Of a stretch of 33,027 nucleotides of DNA, positions 21,757 to 28,290 are shown piece after piece. Location of the stretch: NCBI GenBank assembly GCA_964614265.1, contig CAZTKT010000005.1, positions 1-33,027 of the forward strand, written 5' to 3'. The DNA is from JACQKD01 sp964614265. GTDB lineage: Bacteria; Patescibacteriota; Minisyncoccia; Phycocordibacterales; UBA918. How positions within the stretch are numbered: position 1 is the stretch's first letter; each line of letters opens with the position of its first letter. The notes under the pieces were generated by a model that was not told the origin of the DNA, did not search any database, and worked only from the letters and a program-made list of their open reading frames with translations. The translations under genes were made by a program, and so were the position numbers.

Positions 21757-22911
21757 CTATTCTAGCGAGCCGATAAAGCTATTTTTACGCAAAGCGTCAA
21801 TAACACCTCTCAAAAGATGATTGTTAGAAAATGAAGCGACATAAGACCTTTGTTTTCCTGGTGCTTCTAAAAGCAGCCCTTCGTTTTTTAGTTTACGAAT
21901 GTAAGCAGAAACTTGCGTATGGTACTCCTTCTTGAGGATGTCATTTATGTCTACTGCTTTTACCTCTCCTTTCTCCACGGCTAGTTTGAGTATCTGCAGT
22001 TCTTCTTGATTGATGGTCTTTCTTTCAAAAGCGTAGTTTAGTGCGGGTATGAGAATGGTTGGAATAAGATAATCATAATCGAGCAACCTATCTATCTTCT
22101 TTATTTCCTCAAGTAAGTTGAGGAGAACGTACTCACACCAACTCAAGATACCTTCGTCTGTACCCGTATCAGCTTTTGCGAGCTTATCATAATAAATATC
22201 CCTATCGTTACAAAAAACAGCAGTGGGGTTGAGAATATGATTTACTGCAAAACCTTGGCTCATTAGCATTCCATAGGTAAGTAGACGAACTGTTCTACCA
22301 TTTCCATTTCGGAATGGGTGTACCCACGCAAATCGATGATGTGCGACTGCTGTAGCAAGAAGTTTATATTTTTGGTCCCGTTCACTATTTATAAACGTAA
22401 CGAGTTCATCCATATACTCGGGAACTTGCACGGCTAACATAGGTTTATGATTTGAATTGTTTATTACAACTTCAGTTGTACGATATTTTCCAGGCGTATA
22501 ATCTCCTTCTTGTGAAGGGTCCAGGCCAGATATAACAATTTTATGGAACTCCGAAATGAAATGTTTATCAATGGCAACTCCCTCTGAAATGTTTGTTTCG
22601 ATAAAATCGAGTGCCTGTTGGTTATTAAGAAACTCTTTTATCTGTTCTTCTTTTGAAGTCTTTATTGTTCCATCAATCGTTTTCTCGACAATGTCAGAGA
22701 GGGTAGTATTATTGCCTTCAATACGAACAGACCCCAAACTCTCAAGTGTATGAAAGATACTTTTTAGTTGGGAAAATATAACAGGATGAACCCTGCTTCT
22801 CATTCTTCGAGGTGCTCGTAATCGCTCCAATTCAATAATTGTGTCAGTCAAAGTAGACCCAAAAGCAGGCTCTACAATCCTCAAATTAAAATGTGAAAAC
22901 TTTGGTTCCAT
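21757..22911 (-). CDS. Fic-family protein with C-terminal winged helix
   Basis: This protein of 384 aa has an N-terminal helix with Ser61-xxx-Glu65-Gly66-Asn67 (SVRIEGN), the inhibitory motif of class II Fic proteins. The Fic core (about 110-250) has the loop H198-PFRN-GNGRTVR. The usual form is HPFx(D/E)GNGR, but here Asn202 replaces the acidic residue that helps bind Mg2+. The C-terminal part (about 300-375) looks like a winged-helix DNA-binding domain (LQILKLAVEKGEVKAVDINDILKK, then VSAYIRKLKNEGLLLE). Fic enzymes transfer AMP or related groups onto proteins; with Asn at this place activity may be reduced or altered. The start ATG at 22911 adjoins three phased operators, so autoregulation is plausible. 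Alone in the AT-rich island, with no antitoxin-like neighbour. Confidence 0.9.
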   Translation of the reverse strand: MEPKFSHFNLRIVEPAFGSTLTDTIIELERLRAPRRMRSRVHPVIFSQLKSIFHTLESLGSVRIEGNNTTLSDIVEKTIDGTIKTSKEEQIKEFLNNQQALDFIETNISEGVAIDKHFISEFHKIVISGLDPSQEGDYTPGKYRTTEVVINNSNHKPMLAVQVPEYMDELVTFINSERDQKYKLLATAVAHHRFAWVHPFRNGNGRTVRLLTYGMLMSQGFAVNHILNPTAVFCNDRDIYYDKLAKADTGTDEGILSWCEYVLLNLLEEIKKIDRLLDYDYLIPTILIPALNYAFERKTINQEELQILKLAVEKGEVKAVDINDILKKEYHTQVSAYIRKLKNEGLLLEAPGKQRSYVASFSNNHLLRGVIDALRKNSFIGSLE

Positions 22912-22913
22912 AC

Positions 22914-22972
22914 GTATGTAATATATATCTATAATGTATGTAATATATACGTGTAGTATATGTAATACATAC
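22914..22972 (-). promoter_or_regulatory. Three phased operator-like repeats before the Fic gene
   Basis: A 15-bp imperfect palindrome, close to GTATGTAATAYATAC, occurs at 22914, 22936 and 22958. The spacing is exactly 22 bp both times, two helical turns. The first copy starts 3 bases upstream of the Fic ATG. This arrangement suits cooperative repression of the Fic promoter. Confidence 0.6.
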
Positions 22973-23110
22973 CTAGTAAAAACCTATATATATCAGGGTT
23001 TTATACTGGTTTATATTATACACGAATTGAACAAATATGAAAACAGGATGTAACAATGTTATAAGTCGTATCAAAAATATGGCTCTAAAGCTACCCAGAT
23101 CCTACTTACT

Positions 23111-23254
23111 ATGCAAACACACCAACTCGTCCCAATAGAAAAAGCTTATCCAGCATTAGAGGATGAATATGATCGGCTCGGACTGGACAAAAACCTTTCT
23201 GTAGCAACACGTAATAAACGTTTTACTCAACTCATTCTCTCTTGGTGCCCCTAG
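23111..23254 (+). CDS. Truncated small ORF ending inside tRNA-Arg
   Basis: A 47-codon frame begins MQTHQLVPIEKAYPALEDEY, continues with a charged, soluble-looking sequence (RLGLDKNLSVATRNKRFTQ), and stops at TAG only after entering the antisense of tRNA-Arg. The composition is protein-like, but the end is clearly not natural, so it may be the N-terminal remnant of a gene cut off at the tRNA. No Shine-Dalgarno or clear -10 is seen. Function unknown. Confidence 0.35.
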   Translation: MQTHQLVPIEKAYPALEDEYDRLGLDKNLSVATRNKRFTQLILSWCP

Positions 23255-23317
23255 CAGGAATCGAACCTACATCTTTTCCTTAGGACGGAATTGCTCTATC
23301 CATTGAGCTACAGGGGC
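23243..23317 (-). tRNA. tRNA-Arg(CCT)
   Basis: On the minus strand, acceptor GCCCCTG pairs with TAGGGGC (one G-U). Anticodon loop GTCCTAA gives anticodon CCT. The T arm is GTAGG-TTCGATT-CCTGC. Discriminator A is followed by encoded CCA (23243-23245), unlike the Glu, Ser, Val and Phe genes of this window. Confidence 0.95.
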
Positions 23318-23366
23318 AAAACAGTCTCGGAGACTGTTTTGTTGAGTGCGATACACGACTCCAACT
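23318..23366 (+). repeat. Hairpin and fourth copy of tRNA-linked repeat
   Basis: A 10-bp perfect hairpin (23318-23327 with 23331-23340) begins on the first base outside tRNA-Arg. It is followed by TTGAGTGCGATAC and a CCAA partner, the same core as the units at 1829-2036. The order tRNA, hairpin, core equals that at tRNA-Glu. Confidence 0.6.
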
Positions 23367-23427
23367 ATCTCCTACCTGCTCCTCTCATCTCTGGTGACTA
23401 TACGTCCAAGGACCATATTCAGACCCT

Positions 23428-23661
23428 CTATCCAATCTTCAACAACTCTCGCAGTTTCTTCTCATCAAAACCAATGACAACATCTGTGCCAATCTTGATG
23501 ACCGGTACCCCAATTTGGCCAGTGATCGCAACCATCTCTTTGCGTTTCTCAAGATCTTCAGCAACATTAAAATCTTCATATTGGATATTGTTTTCTGCAA
23601 AAAAGGCTTTCACGGCCTGACAAAAATGGCAACTCGGGGTGCTATAGATGCTGACATTCAT
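23428..23661 (-). CDS. Glutaredoxin/NrdH-like redoxin
   Basis: This protein of 77 aa has a thioredoxin fold. The redox motif is Cys11-His-Phe-Cys14 in YSTPSCHFCQ. The cis-proline segment is IGVPVIKIG (about 50-58), followed by VIGFDEKKLRELL at the end. Such small redoxins reduce disulfides in enzymes such as ribonucleotide reductase or act in general thiol repair; no nrd gene is near. It has its own -10 (TATAAT at 23671-23676), 9 nt before the ATG, and a pair of 21-bp-spaced direct repeats further upstream that may be regulatory. Neighbouring genes are unrelated, so it is probably monocistronic. Confidence 0.9.
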   Translation of the reverse strand: MNVSIYSTPSCHFCQAVKAFFAENNIQYEDFNVAEDLEKRKEMVAITGQIGVPVIKIGTDVVIGFDEKKLRELLKIG

Positions 23662-23670
23662 ATATGGATT

Positions 23671-23676
23671 ATTATA
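23671..23676 (-). promoter_or_regulatory. -10 box of glutaredoxin gene
   Basis: Consensus TATAAT on the minus strand ending 9 nt before the ATG at 23661. Confidence 0.55.
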
Positions 23677-23707
23677 CTATTTCGTAAGTCGAACCAGTAT
23701 ACCAGAG

Positions 23708-23743
23708 GGTGTAGCAATTTCCTAAAATGGTGTAGGGAATTTC
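23708..23743 (-). promoter_or_regulatory. Direct-repeat pair upstream of glutaredoxin
   Basis: GGTGTAGCAATTTC (23708) and GGTGTAGGGAATTTC (23729), 21 bp apart on the same face of the helix, lie upstream of the expected -35 of the glutaredoxin gene. Possible regulator sites. Confidence 0.3.
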
Positions 23744-23806
23744 TGTATGATCATTTGACGAAATCCGAACTTTTTTGAGTAGAGCTGGCGAACTGCTACT
23801 AGTATA

Positions 23807-25051
23807 TTATTGTGTAGGTACGTTGGTATTTGGCTCAAGTCCCTGCATTTGTCCACCGGATAATCCATCTATAATCTCTTCCAGTGTTCTTACCGGCGAT
23901 GGAATTTCGATTTGGACGGGTTTGTTGAAGTTTTTGAACAATAGCGTGAAGCTCATTTTCCCAGAAGTGTTTGATTTGTCGGTTTCTTTTATTATGGAGC
24001 TTAAGAAAATTTTATATGGTAGGAAATCATTTTTGCCAATCCAAATTTCACCTTCAGGAAGCTCTACTGCTTCAAAACTTTTATCAAAATCAGCAAGCTC
24101 TTTTTCGGTTACTGTTTTATCTTGAATAATGTGGCTCATATCGATAAACAGTTTCTTAATCCCCTCTCTATCAATAGTAAATTTATAATGATACATATTC
24201 ATTCCTTCAATTTTTTCACTAGCCAACTTCTCGGTTACTTTAAGGATTCCCGCTTGTTGAACCGCAATTTTTATTTTTTCAATTTGCTCTGGAGATAACT
24301 TATATTTCTTTTGCGCCTCGGTATCTTGTTCTTCTGATTCTTCGAGCCCGAATTGCTTTTTTAAGGCTTCCGTATCTATTTTTATCCACTGATTTGCTAC
24401 GTCGCGTAAGTCAAAAAAATCTACATTTGGTACATTACTTATTTTGACATAAATAATGTGATCAATAGTTCTTATTTCGAATCCAAAAGCGAAATCTCCC
24501 TGCCCTAATGCATCTGTGGTTACGTTGAGAGAGAAAGAGCCCTCGGGATTATTTAAATCATGGACATCAGACACACCATTAAAACTGGTTGAAAAAGTAC
24601 TCATCTTCTTATTTGCGGTTGTCTCTGTCGGTTGTGCAAAACCGCCACCGAGCGCATTTCCTGTAGTAACCTCTGCCCTTATTTCTCCAGAATACTCCAA
24701 AGATGTGATTTCAGTCAGCGCAAGAGTCATTTTTTGAACGATTTTTTCTGGCGATGGAAAATAATACACATATCCGAACACAGCCCCACCGCTAATGAAC
24801 AATAGCCCAACGATACAAATAGCGACAACAAATAATTTATTTTTGGATGATTGTGCGGGGGGTGATTGAAAAGGTATATTGTCCTGTGCAACCGGCTGGC
24901 TTGGTTGACTCGATGAGCTCATAGAATTAAATGCTTCTTCAATATCAGAATCCTGCCAGCCATTAGCCACAAGGGAACCCTTCAGTTGTTCTTTATTTAC
25001 GCCTTGTTGTAATTCTTGCTTGATATACTCAAGCAGTTGTTGATTGGCCAT
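23807..25051 (-). CDS. UBA-like N-domain, membrane anchor and large outer domain
   Basis: This protein of 414 aa opens with a three-helix UBA-like domain (LLEYIKQELQQGVNKEQLKG, then SLVANGWQDSDIEEAFNSM), a module I know from many Patescibacteria membrane proteins. A Ser/Pro/Gln-rich linker (about 45-68) follows, then one membrane helix (about 72-95), and then a long extracytoplasmic domain of about 310 residues. The outer domain has YSGEIRAEV, DFAFGFEIRTIDHIIYVKI and LPEGEIWIGKNDFLPYKI, alternating strands that recall LolA/lipoprotein-like or DUF-type half-barrels. That resemblance is only in shape. It may bind a lipophilic ligand or a surface structure. No catalytic motif is seen. It is divergent from the DUF4870-type gene. 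Confidence 0.7.
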   Translation of the reverse strand: MANQQLLEYIKQELQQGVNKEQLKGSLVANGWQDSDIEEAFNSMSSSSQPSQPVAQDNIPFQSPPAQSSKNKLFVVAICIVGLLFISGGAVFGYVYYFPSPEKIVQKMTLALTEITSLEYSGEIRAEVTTGNALGGGFAQPTETTANKKMSTFSTSFNGVSDVHDLNNPEGSFSLNVTTDALGQGDFAFGFEIRTIDHIIYVKISNVPNVDFFDLRDVANQWIKIDTEALKKQFGLEESEEQDTEAQKKYKLSPEQIEKIKIAVQQAGILKVTEKLASEKIEGMNMYHYKFTIDREGIKKLFIDMSHIIQDKTVTEKELADFDKSFEAVELPEGEIWIGKNDFLPYKIFLSSIIKETDKSNTSGKMSFTLLFKNFNKPVQIEIPSPVRTLEEIIDGLSGGQMQGLEPNTNVPTQ

Positions 25052-25278
25052 ACTATTTAAAAATTTGGTTGATTATTTTTGACACCGCCTACGTATAGTT
25101 TACCACAGTCACCATTTCAGGAGGGCTGTCGACCCCGCTCCGTCGCCCCACCCTTGCTTCGCCACCACGCTTTCTGTTTTGATTTGGCGAGAAGAGGCTT
25201 TATCCACTGTTTACAAGAGTGGCTTTTACTCTCACTTCTTATTATAACAAACTTATTATAAGTTTATAGGCTAAAAAT
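25052..25278. other. Divergent intergenic region with paired TATTATAA boxes
   Basis: A GC-richer patch of roughly 100 bp (about 25110-25200) sits between AT-rich ends and looks like a foreign repeat fragment. Near the right end, CTTATTATAA occurs twice 15-16 bp apart (about 25236 and 25251). Read on the minus strand these give TATAAT-type boxes, so promoters for either flanking gene may lie here. Confidence 0.35.
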
Positions 25279-25647
25279 ATGGAACCAAACCAAATTCCAA
25301 CATCTCCAACAAACCAAACCCCAAATCCTCTGCAGACACCACAAGGAACAAGCGGTAATACCGGAATGGCCATCATTGCATATATAGGTATCTTAGTTGT
25401 TATTCCTTTGGTCACGAATAAAGGCGATCCGTTTGTGAAGTTTCATTCCAAACAAGGACTTGTTTTGTTAATTACTTGGGTTATTGCTAATTCTCTTTGG
25501 GCAATTCCAGTTTTTGGATGGTTTGCATCACCGATTATCAATCTAGGTTGTTTTATTCTCATGATAGTTGGGATTATGAACGCCGCAGGCAAACAGACCA
25601 AAGAGTTACCGATTATCGGTCAATTTGCGAAAAATTTTAATTTTTAA
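25279..25647 (+). CDS. DUF4870-type (Tic20-like) small membrane protein
   Basis: This protein of 122 aa has a Pro/Thr/Asn-rich N-terminus (1-28) followed by three to four membrane helices. The pattern AYIGILVVIPLV, then DPFVKFHSKQGLVLLI, then WAIPVFGW and INLGCFILMIVGIMNAAGKQTKELPIIG is characteristic of DUF4870/Tic20-like proteins, in which a helix hairpin carries a conserved HxxQ-type element (here FHSKQG). The molecular function of this family in bacteria is not established. It is divergent from the UBA-like/TM protein gene. No Shine-Dalgarno is obvious. Confidence 0.8.
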   Translation: MEPNQIPTSPTNQTPNPLQTPQGTSGNTGMAIIAYIGILVVIPLVTNKGDPFVKFHSKQGLVLLITWVIANSLWAIPVFGWFASPIINLGCFILMIVGIMNAAGKQTKELPIIGQFAKNFNF

Positions 25648-25782
25648 AAAGATACCCACACCAGAAGTCCAGCAATACATTAATCAACAAAAGTCAGCTG
25701 AATTTGCTGAGACGTAAATTAGACACTATTTGTAAAAATCTGATAAATAAAGATATTGAGGTGGTATGTGTTAAATCAAAAC

Positions 25783-25856
25783 TGGTGCGGGATACCGGAA
25801 TCGAACCGGTGCCTCAACCTTGGGAAGGTCGTATTCTACCACTAAACTAATCCCGC
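25783..25856 (-). tRNA. tRNA-Gly(CCC)
   Basis: On the minus strand, acceptor GCGGGAT pairs with ATCCCGC. Anticodon stem CGACC/GGTTG closes loop TTCCCAA, giving anticodon CCC. The T arm is ACCGG-TTCGATT-CCGGT. Discriminator A is followed by encoded CCA. It marks the right edge of the AT-rich island. Confidence 0.95.
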
Positions 25857-25869
25857 GTGACGTCTTGTA

Positions 25870-26265
25870 TTATCTCCAAAAGAACACCCGCGACCACATA
25901 CTACGCTCAACCTCGACTGTCGCAGGTGCACTAGTCGCAGAGACTACAGTTGCAGAGGACCTGTCGTCAGTGACAATTACTGCCTCTTCATTTGCTTTTG
26001 CGACATCAAAGCGATCATGGATTTCTTCTTCAATCCCCCGTTCACTCTGCATGTATTTGACTTTCGCTGAGAGTATCGCGGCCTGTGCCTTAAGGTGTGC
26101 TAGTTCTGCCGAACGTTCGGCATAGACTGCAGCCGTCTCACGTTCTTTTTGATAACGTCCGTACACGCTCTTTCCAAGAAAAAAAGAGGCTATCAAGAGG
26201 AAAGCGATCGTCGGGGTTGAGAAAAGCCAGCTCCTCAACTTGCGTTTTTCGTGAAAATCAAACAC
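25870..26265 (-). CDS. FtsB/DivIC-like septum protein
   Basis: This protein of 131 aa has a short cytoplasmic basic segment (FDFHEKRKLRSW), one membrane helix (about 16-34), then a long coiled coil (about 38-80) containing ERSAELAHLKAQAAILSAKVKYMQSERGIEEEIHDRF. The topology and the region around the coiled-coil end match septum-formation initiators of the FtsB/DivIC family, which link FtsQ and FtsL at the division site. A low-complexity Ser/Ala/Val tail follows. The start chosen is a GTG at 26265: a consensus TATAAT (26273-26278, minus strand) ends 7 nt upstream, so the longer frame beginning at a TTG at 26301 would start before the promoter. tRNA-Gly lies 13 nt after its stop on the same strand, so the two may share a transcript. 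Confidence 0.75.
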   Translation of the reverse strand: MFDFHEKRKLRSWLFSTPTIAFLLIASFFLGKSVYGRYQKERETAAVYAERSAELAHLKAQAAILSAKVKYMQSERGIEEEIHDRFDVAKANEEAVIVTDDRSSATVVSATSAPATVEVERSMWSRVFFWR

Positions 26266-26272
26266 GTGTGCT

Positions 26273-26278
26273 ATTATA
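26273..26278 (-). promoter_or_regulatory. -10 box of FtsB-like gene
   Basis: Consensus TATAAT on the minus strand ending 7 nt before the GTG at 26265. The surrounding GCTATAATAGC is palindromic, so a TATTAT reads on the plus strand towards the 37-aa gene. Confidence 0.55.
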
Positions 26279-26302
26279 GCCTCCAATAAGATATCCAGCA
26301 AA

Positions 26303-26416
26303 ATGCTCTACCACAAACGCACAAAAGTGATTATTAAATGGGTGTGGGTCGTCCTTTCTACGATCATGATCATCAGTATGGTCCTGACATTCTCTGGCCT
26401 GTCCTCTTCTCTTTAG
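26303..26416 (+). CDS. 37-aa single-helix membrane protein
   Basis: This very short gene begins ATG at 26303 and ends TAG at 26416. The product starts MLYHKRTKVIIKW (basic) and continues with one membrane helix (about 13-31: VWVVLSTIMIISMVLTF), then a short polar end. The positive-inside pattern predicts the N-terminus in the cytoplasm. I have seen similar MLYHKRTK-type mini-proteins as a recurrent Patescibacteria type, but cannot name a family. It is divergent from the FtsB-like gene, sharing a 37-bp region, and convergent with lepA 18 bp later. A function in division or membrane is only a guess from position. Confidence 0.6.
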   Translation: MLYHKRTKVIIKWVWVVLSTIMIISMVLTFSGLSSSL

Positions 26417-26434
26417 AAGATGCTTACGTGCACA

Positions 26435-28234
26435 TCATTCTGACCGCACCATACGCATAAAGACGTCTTGTGGAATGGTTACTTTCCCCATTGCCCGCAT
26501 GCGCTTCTTCCCTTTCTTCTGTTTTTCTCGTAATTTCATTTTGCGTGTAATGTCACCACCATAGAGGTAGCCGGTCACATCTTTTTTAAGTGCTGAAAGC
26601 GTCCGAGACGAAATAATCCGCCCCATAGCCTTCCCTTGTATCTTGGTGACAAAGAGTTGTCTCGGCAAAATACTGTGTAGCTTTTCAACAACCTGCTGTG
26701 CCTCAAGCTCTATCCGTCGCGTTCCTACCACACGAGAAAACGCCGGTACAACCTCTTCTGCAACAAGTACATCAAGGCGTTCGACATCTGCAGGGCGCAT
26801 GTCAGCCATCTCGTAGGAGAGTGATGCATATCCAGAGGTGACATTTTTGAGTCGATCAAAGAATGTGCGCATGAGCTCTCGCAGTGGCATCAGTACCGTC
26901 AGCATCGTCCGTCCATCACCAAATAATTCGGTATTGATAATCTCACCCTCATGATCATAGAGCAAGGTCATCGTCGGGCCGAGATACTCTGGCGGAACAA
27001 TGATCTGCACACGTACCCATGGCTCACGCACCGTCGCCGCTGCCCCATGATCAGGAAACCGCGACGGCGCATAAATGAGTTCTATTCGTCCCTTCTCCCA
27101 TGTCACCTCGTACGCAATAGAGGGTGAGGTGATGATGAGGCTCAGATTGAATTCACGCTTGAGACGCTCGGTCACAATCTCAAGATGCAACATACCTAAA
27201 AACCCACACCGGAACCCTCGACCGAGCACCCCCGACGACTCTTCTTCGTATGACAGTGAGGAATCCGACAATTTTAATCGATCGAGTGACTGACGTAACA
27301 GGGTGAAATCATCCTGACTTTCAGTAAAAAGCGACGCCCATACTACTGGTTTTGGTTCAAAGTACCCTGCGAGTGGCTCACCGCCATGTTTCTTATTCAG
27401 CAGGGTGTCGCCAACTGAGGCAACCCCCGGTTCTTTGATACCCGTGACAATGTAGCCAATCTCCCCCGCCACCAACTGCTCGAGTGGACTTTCTTGCGGC
27501 GCGAGCATACCTACTTCGAGCACCTGAAATGTCTTCTCTGCCGCATGAAAATAGAGTTGATCACCCTTAGCAACAACGCCGTCAAACACCCGCAAAAACA
27601 CAATCACCCCACGATGATTTGAATATTGAAAATCAAAAACGAGACCCCGAAATGCATCCGTGATCGGCACTCGCGGTGGTGGTATTGTCGTGCAAATGAC
27701 GTCGAGAAGCTCGGCGACACCCTCACCTGTTTTTCCGGAGACAAGTCTGATATCTTCTTTGGCACATGAAAGGAGCGTGACCAATTCTGTGGTGACCTCG
27801 GCGATGCGTGCGTGCGGTACATCGATCTTAGTGAGTACCGGTATAATAGTAAGTCCTTCGGCACGCGCCATGCCAAGCGTGGTCAGGGTCTGCGCCTGCA
27901 CCCCCTGTGTTGCATCTACGAGGAGCAACACGCCTTCCACTGCCTTGAGGGCACGTGAGACCTCGTAGGAGAAATCAATATGCCCTGGGGTGTCGATGAG
28001 GTTGAGCTCGTACGACTCAACTACCCCGTCCCGACACGGGGAACGATACTGCATACGTACCGGTTGCATTTTAATCGTGATTCCACGCTCACGTTCGAGC
28101 TCCATAGAGTCAAGTACCTGCTCTTTCATCTTGCGAGCCTCCACGGTGTGTGTGACCTCAAGCATGCGATCAGCCAATGTTGACTTCCCATGGTCAATGT
28201 GGGCAATAATGCTGAAATTACGAATGTGATCCAT
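26435..28234 (-). CDS. lepA: Elongation factor 4 (LepA)
   Basis: LepA is a ribosome-associated GTPase that acts in translation initiation or back-translocation and in 30S biogenesis. The G1 loop is AHIDHGKS (11-18), the switch II region is DTPGHIDFSYEVSRAL, and G4 lies in TKID. Domains II, III and V follow the EF-G pattern, and the C-terminal LepA-specific domain ends with RKMKLREKQKKGKKRMRAMGKV, as in other LepA proteins. With 599 aa it has exactly the usual length, which supports the start at 28234; the frame stays open 32 codons further but that part is not LepA-like. murJ lies 56 bp upstream on the same strand. Confidence 0.97.
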   Translation of the reverse strand: MDHIRNFSIIAHIDHGKSTLADRMLEVTHTVEARKMKEQVLDSMELERERGITIKMQPVRMQYRSPCRDGVVESYELNLIDTPGHIDFSYEVSRALKAVEGVLLLVDATQGVQAQTLTTLGMARAEGLTIIPVLTKIDVPHARIAEVTTELVTLLSCAKEDIRLVSGKTGEGVAELLDVICTTIPPPRVPITDAFRGLVFDFQYSNHRGVIVFLRVFDGVVAKGDQLYFHAAEKTFQVLEVGMLAPQESPLEQLVAGEIGYIVTGIKEPGVASVGDTLLNKKHGGEPLAGYFEPKPVVWASLFTESQDDFTLLRQSLDRLKLSDSSLSYEEESSGVLGRGFRCGFLGMLHLEIVTERLKREFNLSLIITSPSIAYEVTWEKGRIELIYAPSRFPDHGAAATVREPWVRVQIIVPPEYLGPTMTLLYDHEGEIINTELFGDGRTMLTVLMPLRELMRTFFDRLKNVTSGYASLSYEMADMRPADVERLDVLVAEEVVPAFSRVVGTRRIELEAQQVVEKLHSILPRQLFVTKIQGKAMGRIISSRTLSALKKDVTGYLYGGDITRKMKLREKQKKGKKRMRAMGKVTIPQDVFMRMVRSE

Positions 28235-28290
28235 GTGAGAGACTCTACCTAAAAATAGTGACATGCGCCAGCACCAGATACTGTGCGAGG

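Noticed and set aside
25622..25719. Short frame ending PEVQQYINQQKSAEFAET after the DUF4870-type gene
   Set aside because: It looks slightly protein-like but has no good start, overlaps the gene's end in another frame and is too short to support.
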